Assembly (NCBI GenBank): GCA_002104905.1
Contig: MCFE01000390.1
Coordinates: forward strand, 18,834 to 82,833
Origin: Basidiobolus meristosporus CBS 931.73
Taxonomy: Eukaryota; Basidiobolomycota; Basidiobolomycetes; Basidiobolales; Basidiobolaceae
Direction of reading: 5' to 3'
Length of the DNA: 64,000 bases
Under the pieces are notes generated by a model. That model was not told where the DNA came from and ran no database searches. It saw only the letters and a list, made by a program, of their open reading frames with translations. Shown here one piece after another: positions 10,799-19,528 of this stretch. The translations under genes and the position numbers were made by a program. Each line of letters opens with the position of its first letter. Position 1 is the stretch's first letter.

Positions 10799-11637
10799 TG
10801 TAGTGGGGTGACAGTGACACCCACTGACAGATGTGCTCATTCCCTTATTTTCTATTTCCCTATATCTCTACTACACTTATTTTAGTTTTATCCCATTTGT
10901 CTTACCCAATCAGTACTATCCCATAAGCCAGTTGACTATCACACCTGCTTACCTTATTGCATAGGTTACCCCTCACTTTATGTTAGATTACTAGCTATAA
11001 GTACTTCTATATTAGGCAAGTACCCGCGCCAGTACCCATGACACATGATCAACCCGTGTCACCATCCCTACCATTTCCATACCATATATGGTATCCCCAT
11101 GTTACACAGGTTTCAGAATACTGATTTCTGATTGGTTGGATGTGCTGTGTCTCTGAGAACCTTCCGGCACCTACTTAGAACATTCTTAGGTCATTCTGAT
11201 GTCATTAAGATTTCTATTGATATCCAGAACCTTCTGGAACACCATGATTAGTAATCACTTAGCCAGTAAGAAAAGTATATCAGGGAGGCTATCCCTCAAC
11301 AATAAATCATCATCCCTTTTATCTACATACCAACTTGTTGATTAGTGTGATCACTGCTACCTGCTGCTACCTGAACTTCCAACCCCAGACCGCAGGACAC
11401 TGCCAGGAAACCGCGCTGACAGCCAACTGACCTTGGAGGCACTACTTGTGAGGAATACTCAGAGTAGGTATCTTTTATTATATTTGATTCTTTCCCAAGT
11501 TTGTTCTTGTAGAGGCAAAGATACTATTCTGTCTTTGTAACTATTGACCACAGCTGCATTCTTATCAAGTCCCTGCTGGTGGAGTTTACAGTTGTTTTGA
11601 CTTTGGAAGCTTTAGTACATTGTCATCTCAAGGGATG
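10799..11637 (+). repeat. LTR family C, near full length (about 839 bp)
   Basis: It runs from TGTAGTGGGGTGAC to CTCAAGGGATG, where other copies end GGACA. It has a TATA-like AAAGTATATCAG near 11272. It is the only copy that joins the 5' and 3' parts. No coding sequence lies in it. The 233-bp tandem array follows at once, suggesting that the array arose from the leader behind this LTR. Confidence 0.55.
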
Positions 11638-13266
11638 CTGAACCCAGCACATACTTTTGTTAAGACGCCCACTAAGTTGGGGATTGAAGCTCAATAGTTT
11701 TCCCTTGACAAGCTTGTGACTTTATTCCCCTTCACATTAGATTAGAGACAGAACCCAAGTATTCCTAGCAAGCTTTTGTCAGAGGTTATTGCACTCAGTG
11801 AACACTCCGCACAAAAAACACTTAAGAAGTGTTGGACAAATCTCCCTTGGACTTATACACCACCACAACGCTGAACCCAGCACATACTTTTGTTAAGATG
11901 CCAACTAAGTTCGGGATTGTAGCTCAATAGTTTTCCCTTGACAAGCTTGTGGCTTTATTCCCCTTCACATTAGATTAGAGACAGAACCCAAGTATTCCTA
12001 GCAAGCTTTTGTCAGAGGTTATTGCACTCAGTGAACACTCCAAACAAAAAACACTTAAGAAGTGTTGGACAAATCTCCCTTGGACTTATACACCACCACA
12101 ACGCTGAACCCAGCACATACTTTTGTTAAGATGCCAACTAAGTTGGGGATTGTAGCTCAATAGTTTTCCCTTGACAAGCTTGTGGCTTTATTCCCCTTCA
12201 CATTAGATTAGAGACAGAACCCAAGTATTCCTAGCAAGCTTTTGTCAGAGGTTATTGCACTCAGTGAACACTCCACACAAAAAACACTTAAGAAGTGTTG
12301 GACAAATCTCCCTTGGACTTATACACCACCACAACACTGAACCCAGCACATACTTTTGTTAAGATGCCAACTAAGTTGGGGATTGTAGCTCAATAGTTTT
12401 CCCTTGACAAGCTTGTGGCTTTATTCCCCTTCACATTAGATTAGAGACAGAACCCAAGTATTCCTAGCAAGCTTTTGTCAGAGGTTATTGCACTCAGTGA
12501 ACACTCCACACAAAAAACACTTAAGAAGTGTTGGACAAATCTCCCTTGGACTTATACACCACCACAACGCTGAACCCAGCACATACTTTTGTTAAGATGC
12601 CAACTAAGTTGGGGATTGTAGCTCAATAGTTTTCCCTTGACAAGCTTGTGGCTTTATTCCCCTTCACATTAGATTAGAGACAGAACCCAAGTATTCCTAG
12701 CAAGCTTTTGTCAGAGGTTATCGCACTCAGTGAACACCCCACACAAAAAACACTTAAGAAGTGTTGGACAAATCTCCCTTGGACTTATACACCACCACAA
12801 CGCTGAACCCAGCACATACTTTTGTTAAGATGCCAACTAAGTTGGGGATTGTAGCTCAATAGTTTTCCCTTGACAAGCTTGTGGCTTTATTCCCCTTCAC
12901 ATTAGATTAGAGACAGAACCCAAGTATTCCTAGCAAGCTTTTGTCAGAGGTTATCGCACTCAGTGAACACCCCACACAAAAAACACTTAAGAAGTGTTGG
13001 ACAAATCTCCCTTGGACTTATACACCACCACAACGCTGAACCCAGCACATACTTTTGTTAAGATGCCAACTAAGTTGGGGATTGTAGCTCAATAGTTTTC
13101 CCTTGACAAGCTTGTGGCTTTATTCCCCTTCACATTAGATTAGACAAAAGACCCAGTATTCCTAGCAAGCTTTTTCCAGAGGTTATTGCACCCAGTGAGC
13201 ACCCCACACACTACACACTTGAGAAAGTTGGACATATCTCCCCCTTGGACCTTTACACCACCACAG
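11637..13266. repeat. Tandem array, 233-bp unit, about 7 copies
   Basis: Units begin (GCTGAACCCAGCACATAC) at 11637, 11870, 12103, 12336, 12569, 12802 and 13035, each exactly 233 bases apart. Six units are nearly identical. The seventh is diverged after about 13140. Each unit holds a short hairpin (AACACTT-AAG-AAGTGTT). No open frame spans units. Confidence 0.95.
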
Positions 13267-13382
13267 CAGCAGATCATAACAGAAGCTTATCTAGCCTTAT
13301 GTGCCAAATCTCAGAATCTGGAACAAACTATGGATTCCACCCTCAGTTTGATATCCATATTCCAACAAACAATTACCAGCAA

Positions 13383-13708
13383 GTATGAAAATCCATGATA
13401 CTTTCCATGTGTCCCTTCTGGAGCCATATTGTAGGAACACCTTGCCAAACCAGCAAGAACCAAAGCCCCAAGCCATCCAGGTTGACCAGCATCAAGAATT
13501 TGAAGTTAAACAAATTCTAGACTCCAAGTATATTTAGTCAAAGCTGTACTACTTAGTAGACTGGATTGGTTATGGTCCAAGTGACCAAACATGGGAACCA
13601 GCTACCCATCTCACTAATTATCAAGAACTAATTACCCAGTTCCACCAGCAATATCCTGCAAAACCTGCCCCAAAGGGCAACAGAGCTTTGCCTGGAAGAG
13701 GAGAATAG
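13383..13708 (+). pseudogene. Gypsy integrase tail with chromodomain, remnant
   Basis: The plus-strand translation gives MKIHDTFHVSLLEPY, the usual end of the integrase carboxyl domain of chromodomain Gypsy elements. It is followed by YYLVDWIGYGPSDQTWEPA, a chromodomain core. One in-frame stop precedes the chromodomain. The sequence just upstream (13186-13382) is not continuous with an integrase, so the remnant is truncated at its 5' side next to the tandem array. It belongs to a different Gypsy family from Gypsy-A and Gypsy-B. Confidence 0.75.
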
Positions 13709-14065
13709 TGTCATGATCACATGACAACCATGAACACCCATGCCAAGTTTCAGCTTACTAGCTCAATTTCTAAGAGATTCCTTCTGAAACCTTCTACCAC
13801 CTTCCAGAAAGTTTCTGACCATTCCAAACCATTGTTACACAATGGAGCACTACATGGAAGCTTCCCATTGTATTTTTCATAGTCCAGTACCATATATGGA
13901 AATACCAGGTCACATGATCAGGTGACCCAATCCATTTCCCCATCCTGATTTGGTGCCTTGCCTTCTGTATTATTATCCCCAGCACTGCTGCTATGCCTCA
14001 CCCCACAACCCCATTAGTATTAGCTAATATCTCTTGGCATCAGTATATCGAAAAAGTATATATAG
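13709..14065 (+). repeat. LTR fragment of the chromodomain Gypsy remnant
   Basis: It begins TGTCATGATCACATGACA directly after the chromodomain trace. It has a TATA-like GTATATATAG at the right end and is cut there by a Gypsy-A LTR at 14066. Confidence 0.55.
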
Positions 14066-14277
14066 TGTTACAAGTCTTGGCATAAGAGTTGTAGAGGAAT
14101 AGGGAGTTTAGCTAGTATTGTATTCACTAAAACTTGAACTGATCTTTATTGAGGTTCCAGCAGATCCTTATATACATTTTGTCAGATCAATTGCTGACTA
14201 ATTGTATTGCCTAATGCAGGCTGTGGCTGAGAACTCATTAGATGGCATCATCATCACCCAATTAGTTCCTACTTAAT
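14066..14277 (-). repeat. Gypsy-A LTR, first half (interrupted by Harbinger)
   Basis: With 17711-17869 this restores a 368-bp LTR after removing one copy of the AAT duplication. This identifies the precise insertion site of the transposon between them. Confidence 0.85.
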
Positions 14278-15020
14278 AGACTTGTTCCATTGTACTGTGC
14301 CAGGGTGCGTGGCACGATCCGCGGTTGCAAAGAACGATCGGGCGCAATATTATAGCTACCAGAAGGCAGGATCGTTCTTGGACAATTTTGCACTATGCGG
14401 GACAATCTCGCACACTATGGCACAATCTGACACAATGAGGTTGGCGCGGATGATTGCACCAACTTGTAATGTTTGCATCACGTGCGCAATCGGATACCAC
14501 TATAATGGCAGGTAAAATCTGGTATTTGGATATGTTTCTTTAATGTAAATGGAAATAAATGTGTATCACACTAAAAACTACACTGATACTTACCATTTTG
14601 GTTACCCTCACTCCAATTGGACGGTATCTCAGTGGTTAGTTGGTCCAAAAGTATCCTGAAACTGGCAGCCCCCAATTGGCTCATTGACTACTGAAAAAGC
14701 TACCTGATTTGCCATTAAATATCCCATTTTGCACATTGAGCAAGTAAATCCCTGATCCTAGTGATTGGACAAGGTGTCATAGCTAGCACGCAAGCAATCG
14801 TGTAGGTGCAAAACAGATCCAATAGCTGCACTGGTAGTACAGATGGCATATATATATGCAGGGTGTTTATTTATAGGGGTTCTGTCTCAAATGTGAGACA
14901 ACCTTGATATTACTTATATCAAAAATTTGATGATCACTGATTTGCGATGGCTCGATTCGGATCGCAAAAAGAAAGGGTTGTTGGGATCATTACAAATGTG
15001 CGCAATTCAAAGCAATCGCA

Positions 15021-16283
15021 TCATCTTCTCCTGGGTTTTTTTCTCACAGGGATTACTACTGAAGCATTTGGTAGTGACTCACTTTGCACACCTATACTAC
15101 TTCCTGGCTGACTATCATCTTGGCTACTTGTGTATTTGTAGTCAGTATTTTGCCTCCTAGTTGATGAGTGCGATGCTGCAGCTTGGCCGCGCTGAATCGC
15201 TCCAACTGAACCAACTGAACCGGCCTGTAGTGCCACGCGCTGACGTGTTCTTTTACTTGCCAAGGGCTCTAGTGCTTGAGGCACTTCATGTTGGTCATCA
15301 TCAGTCAGTTCACCAGAAGTAACTCGCTGATGGTCAGGCAAGATGGCACGCGCAGGCGCGCCTTGACGCGTTGAGATGGCCCTTGGCTGAGTTTGATGTG
15401 ATGCCGCATGTTGACGCGACTTGGTCCACTCCAATGGACTTGTGTCTAAATGAGCAGTTTGGCAAGTTCTCGTAGTTTTGCTCTGAAGCGCGCGCGTTGA
15501 CCCAACGCAGGTTGACTCAATGCGCATTGACTTGACGTGGGGCGTTCTGGTAAAGGGTGTTGGCGTACTCTGGACTGACGTGCGCCGGCGCGCTGTGGTT
15601 GCAAGAGATGGTAGGGAATCCAGCAAGGCGTGCTGGCGCAATCTGGACGATGTTGCTTGCGGTCTGTATTCTTCCTCCTGAAGCTCACCATCTGATTCCT
15701 CAAGGTATTCACTTACCCTCTGTCTGATACTTTGGAGCTGTTGCCTGGATGAGTCCTGTGTATATTGCTCTCGGAAGCCCCTTAGCTCTACTAATATATC
15801 ACGTAGTACATTAGTCATTTGAGGCAAAAACTCATTCAAAATCTCTTTGGTTCCCAAAGTTGAGGCACAAACGGACGCGTCCGGCCCATACTGTACAAAT
15901 TGCGCGCAAAATTGTTCCCGCGCGGCTTCTTTGTCAAATCCCCTCACTCTCAGCACATTCTTGATTTCAATACTTGTCTTGTTATATATCTTTTTACATA
16001 CATCAGCTGGCATCTTGATGTAGAACTCATGCCACAGCTTTCTACTCAAATTCTTCCATCTTTGTCGACTCTCTGAGGTATCTAGTTCTGCTAGATTAAT
16101 CAGTAGTGCCCAAATATCTGTATGAAGGCTCATCATAGACACTTGGGCCATACTAAAATCATTTGGCGAGAACTCAAACGGATCCAACATCAACTTTTCC
16201 GGTCCGGACCGCGCTTGTGAGCTGGGGGATGGGTTTTGTCTGGGTTGTACTAAAGATGAGTTGAGGCTTGGTATGGGGACCAT
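15021..16283 (-). CDS. Unknown 420-aa accessory protein of the Harbinger transposon
   Basis: An unbroken 420-codon frame on the minus strand, divergent from the transposase and inside the same terminal repeats. I do not recognise a domain. The first 200 residues look folded and helical (a Trp-rich block around residues 57-110, then LPQMTNVLRDILVELRGF). The rest is rich in Arg, Ser, Thr and Gln and looks disordered. It ends in KKPRRR, a likely nuclear localisation signal. PIF/Harbinger elements usually carry a second, Myb/SANT-like DNA-binding gene, so by position this is probably the accessory DNA-binding partner. No SANT signature is visible, so that is inference. The coding part is richer in CpG than its surroundings. 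An intron cannot be excluded. Confidence 0.75.
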   Translation of the reverse strand: MVPIPSLNSSLVQPRQNPSPSSQARSGPEKLMLDPFEFSPNDFSMAQVSMMSLHTDIWALLINLAELDTSESRQRWKNLSRKLWHEFYIKMPADVCKKIYNKTSIEIKNVLRVRGFDKEAAREQFCAQFVQYGPDASVCASTLGTKEILNEFLPQMTNVLRDILVELRGFREQYTQDSSRQQLQSIRQRVSEYLEESDGELQEEEYRPQATSSRLRQHALLDSLPSLATTARRRTSVQSTPTPFTRTPHVKSMRIESTCVGSTRALQSKTTRTCQTAHLDTSPLEWTKSRQHAASHQTQPRAISTRQGAPARAILPDHQRVTSGELTDDDQHEVPQALEPLASKRTRQRVALQAGSVGSVGAIQRGQAAASHSSTRRQNTDYKYTSSQDDSQPGSSIGVQSESLPNASVVIPVRKKPRRR

Positions 16284-16624
16284 AGCAACGGATTTGGATA
16301 CTTATACAGCAGTATATTGGTATCAACCTGGTCTTATATGAAATATATATGAAAACTAAAGTGATTGTTGAATTTTCCATATATTATGCATGATGCATCT
16401 CGGATTGCGTTGACACGGATCAGATCACATCAATCGCAGATTTCCTATTTGATTATAGACCTATGATTAAACCATCAATAAAAGTACCAAGGCATTGTTT
16501 GCGGATGATTTTTGCGACATAATGATGGGATACATGGCAATTGATGGAGATTTAACCAAAATGTGTTAAAAATCAGATAAATAACGCAGATTGCACCAAA
16601 TCAATTCAAACCGCCTCCATATAA

Positions 16625-17527
16625 TCATCCATCAATTTTAATACGACTTACTCATCTGAATGGTCTTTTCTCATCAATCCCATCACTACCGCTGGATTTC
16701 CTTTTGACACACTGGAGGAGATCTATACCAAGTACTGTGGACCATCAACCCCAATCTACTCAAGGAGATCCCTTGTTAAGCTTCTCTGCTATTACAAGAA
16801 CTATTGCCCCACAAGGTTTCATCCCACCATCCATGGCAACAAAAGTCCCAGAAGCTTTCATTCCCAGCTGACAGCAATGGAGAACCACCTTGCAGAGGGT
16901 ATGAATGACTTAGAGCAAGCTTGGAATACTAGGTTCAGAAGCTCCAATAGACTTCCATATCCCAGAGTGTTCAGCAACAGGTTCCATATCAGGAGTATTT
17001 TGGATACCTTCCCAGTGAGGATTAACAGACCTTCTAGAGGGCAGAGGCACTTTTATTCTGGCAAGTACAAGGCACACTGTGTGAAGTTTCAATCACTGTC
17101 TGACATTGAGGGTAATATCATCTGGTTTAGTGGGCCATTTGCTGGAAGTAGGCATGACAAAGCACTCTGGGTAGAGAATCATCCTGAATTCAGTAGAGGG
17201 GAGAAATGTATGGCAGACTTAGCCTATATAGGAGAGGATTGTCAGAGATTAGGATGTATTACAGCTTATAGAAAGCCAAGGAATGGTGTGCTTAGCAGGA
17301 AGCAGAAGCTCTACAATGAGATATTTAATCATTTCAGAGTAAGGGTAGAGCACATATTTGGATATCTGAAGAGATTCAGCATATTGGCAGGTAAATACAG
17401 AGGAAAGTCATATATAGGAGAAAACAGCAGAATAGGTAAAATAGTTAAGATACTTATTAATGCACAGTATGTTCATAGAAGAAGACATCCACTGAGAGAA
17501 ATGTGTCTGGAGCATTATGAAGAGTAA
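16625..17527 (+). CDS. PIF/Harbinger DDE transposase (5' end uncertain)
   Basis: The first ATG is at 16877 and gives 216 residues. The same frame is open without an ATG back to a stop at 16622-16624, and the extra part translates plausibly (FPFDTLEEIYTKYCGP). An upstream exon or a missing start is therefore likely. Counting from the 16877 Met, candidate catalytic residues of the DDE_Tnp_4/HARBI1 family are Asp43 (ILDTFPVRINRP), Asp94 (GSRHDKALW), Asp114 (MADLAYIG) and Glu158 (RVEHIFGYLKRF). All are present, so the core may be active. The enzyme would cut and paste the element and mobilise MITEs with the same ends. Total open length is about 300 codons; family members are usually 350-450 residues, again suggesting a missing amino end. 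Confidence 0.85.
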   Translation, partial: SSINFNTTYSSEWSFLINPITTAGFPFDTLEEIYTKYCGPSTPIYSRRSLVKLLCYYKNYCPTRFHPTIHGNKSPRSFHSQLTAMENHLAEGMNDLEQAWNTRFRSSNRLPYPRVFSNRFHIRSILDTFPVRINRPSRGQRHFYSGKYKAHCVKFQSLSDIEGNIIWFSGPFAGSRHDKALWVENHPEFSRGEKCMADLAYIGEDCQRLGCITAYRKPRNGVLSRKQKLYNEIFNHFRVRVEHIFGYLKRFSILAGKYRGKSYIGENSRIGKIVKILINAQYVHRRRHPLREMCLEHYEE

Positions 17528-17710
17528 ATAAAGCAAGGAAAGCACTATTCTGAGCAACATAAGTAAGATTGAGTAAAATTACCAGTAACTGTATCATACC
17601 ACTGGCATCATGGTAGAAATTATAGTGCCAGATAGTGCCGTAGGGTGCCAGATCAATCCAGCACTATAAACAGGCTGGCACTATGTGGCACTATCCAACG
17701 GAACAAGTCT

Positions 17711-17869
17711 AATATATCTGTTTCTGTCTGATAAGGATCTGCTGAATTATCTGCTGACTAGTACTACTGATTTCATAGATAACACTGATATACTGACCAG
17801 CTAAACATAAACTAATTGATTTAACTAATAACTAATCTAACTTAAACAATTAAGCAGTAAATCATAACA
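17711..17869 (-). repeat. Gypsy-A LTR, second half
   Basis: Continuation of the LTR broken at 14277. It ends ATCATAACA, followed by a piece of RNase H coding sequence on the plus strand. Confidence 0.85.
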
Positions 17870-17870
17870 A

Positions 17871-17905
17871 GAGTATGCAATTGGTGGAGTACTGAACCAA
17901 TTTGT
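17871..17905 (+). other. RNase H scrap fused to LTR end
   Basis: The 35 bases encode EYAIGGVLN on the plus strand, the Gypsy-A RNase H block, directly against the LTR. The same LTR/RNase H junction exists reversed at 4255-4290. The scrap is opposite in strand to the Gypsy-A remnant that follows. Confidence 0.75.
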
Positions 17906-17929
17906 GTATTCTCTCAAATGGTTGTTCAG

Positions 17930-19181
17930 GCTTCAGGAGAAAGAGTTCAACAATCCTCTGTGGTTGGCCCTGGTTGATCTGACAAATTGGGCATGTTTTC
18001 ACTAACTTATGAATTTTTTGTTTTATTCTAGGACATCATGCTCAGGCTTTTACAGGGATATAAGTTCCTGAAATTCTAAGATGTCCATATCCATTATGTA
18101 GCTTATGTATTGAATCTAGGCAAGCAGCATAAGGGCAATAGCCAATAGGGCTTCCATCAGCAATTTGGCAGAGTATTTTATCCTGTACTGCAAACTTGCT
18201 GGCTTCATCCTGGATAATCTTCTTGATCTCTTCATCCACGTCATTAGTAATAGCTTTGTCCTCCAAGTACTTTGGTAATAAGCTAGGCCTATCTAATTCA
18301 TGCACCAATTTGAGTTATACAACTTGCTCTAGTCATAATAAGGTATTATTAACTGTGTTGTTTTTCCCAGGGCAGTAAGCAATCTCCAAGTCAAATTGCT
18401 GCGCATATTCACTCCATCTTGTCATTATTCTGGATAGTACCTTCTGAGTAAGCACATACTTGAGTGAGGCATGATCAGTCCTCACAGTTCACTTTACTTC
18501 TTCAATGCAGCATCACCAGGTCATGAAGCAGTTTATTAATGCCAGCATCTCCTTCTCATGCATTGGATAGTTTTGTTCTGCAGAGTGCAGCTTCTTGGAC
18601 TCAAAGCAGCTGGGTAGTTCTTTCCCTCATATTCTTGTCTCACTACTCCGCCAATTGCATTGTCTGAGCATCTGTAAGCAGAGTAAGCTCTATTCTGAAG
18701 TCTGTTATTCTTAAGCTTGGCAGCTGAGCAAGTTTACTCTTGAGCATCTGAAAGGCAGTCCCACCAACTATGTCCCACTTCAAGGTGGTGTCTTTCTTGA
18801 AAATACCAGTTAAAGGAGCTGCAATACTTGCAAAGGACTTGACAAATTTCCAACAACAGGAAGCCATTCCAACAAATGATCTGAGTTCTGATATGCTATG
18901 GGTCTGCTTCAGATTCTTGATTGCTTCAACCTCCTTAGGGTCTAAGGTCACTCCTGTGCTAGTCACTATGTATCCTAGGTATCTGACATGTTCCTTCAAG
19001 AATTCACACTTTGCCAGCATGACACATAGCTTGTTCTCTCTTTGCTTCTTTAAGACCATTCTAATATGCTCCAAGTGGTCCTCTTCTCTGTTGCTGTATA
19101 TCATTATGTCACTTGGATAATTTACCACAAACCTATCTAGGTACTCCTGAAAGACTGTTAGCATCAAGGTTATGAATGTTG
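17930..19181 (-). pseudogene. Gypsy-A integrase, RNase H and RT, broken
   Basis: Reading right to left: reverse transcriptase and RNase H (MLTVFQEYLDRFV onwards, 18643-19167, with the catalytic DD region altered), the RNase H tether (near 18340-18600), and the integrase zinc region (HKLHNGYGHLRISGT, 18042-18308). Frame breaks and stops are frequent. The upstream part of the same element continues at 24065-24700 beyond a Copia insertion at 19182-24064. Confidence 0.85.
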
Positions 19182-19528
19182 TGTTGTAAAAGTCTTGGAG
19201 CCATTGGAAGCAATTGGAAGGACAAGTTGATTATGTGGTTGTCACTTAATGATTCATTGAATGTAAAAGTGGCATTTATACTTTTACAGGGTCTTGGCAT
19301 AACAAAAGCATAGAACAGGTCAACAAAAGTCCCAGGAATATGTGTGGAAAATTTGGGGCAACGTGGATAACTTTGGGAATTTTCATGTTCTGGGTATCTG
19401 ATATTTTGGTAAAAATATTCCAAGTAAATCCCAACTAGGAATTTGGTCAGTATTTTCTAGGGTCTGAAGGTAATGATCTAAGTGAAAATTAGGTCAATAT
19501 TTAGGTGGAATTACAAATTATTACAATA
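19182..19528 (-). repeat. Copia LTR (3' LTR of the minus-strand copy)
   Basis: A 347-bp copy of the family LTR, from TGTTGTAAAAG to ATTACAATA. It is followed by CTCCCACTCAGC, the reverse of a polypurine tract. Confidence 0.85.

Larger units (their letters stand above)
9351..10838. repeat. Large palindrome (inverted repeat, about 0.7 kb arms)
   Basis: The left arm, 9351-10062, is the reverse complement of the right arm, about 10126-10838, with roughly 63 bases between them. By eye the arms are highly similar, with scattered differences. From the outside in they contain the first 38 bases of LTR family C, its last 337 bases, and one half of a foldback MITE. Confidence 0.85.
14278..17710 (+). 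mobile_element. Complete PIF/Harbinger-type transposon, 3433 bp
   Basis: The ends are AGACTTGTTCCATTG and its inverted copy with one mismatch. They are flanked by direct AAT duplications at 14275-14277 and 17711-17713. The target is a Gypsy-A LTR whose empty form is seen at 25805-26172. Inside are two divergent genes: an unknown protein on the minus strand (15021-16283) and a DDE transposase on the plus strand. The subterminal zones carry repeated AGTGCCA/TGGCACT words. The same termini delimit the short MITEs at 8916, 9727 and 23633. Confidence 0.9.

Noticed and set aside
11637-13266. The regular spaced repeat could be taken for a CRISPR-like array.
   Set aside because: The whole 233-bp unit repeats with no variable spacers, and the context is a eukaryotic subtelomere.
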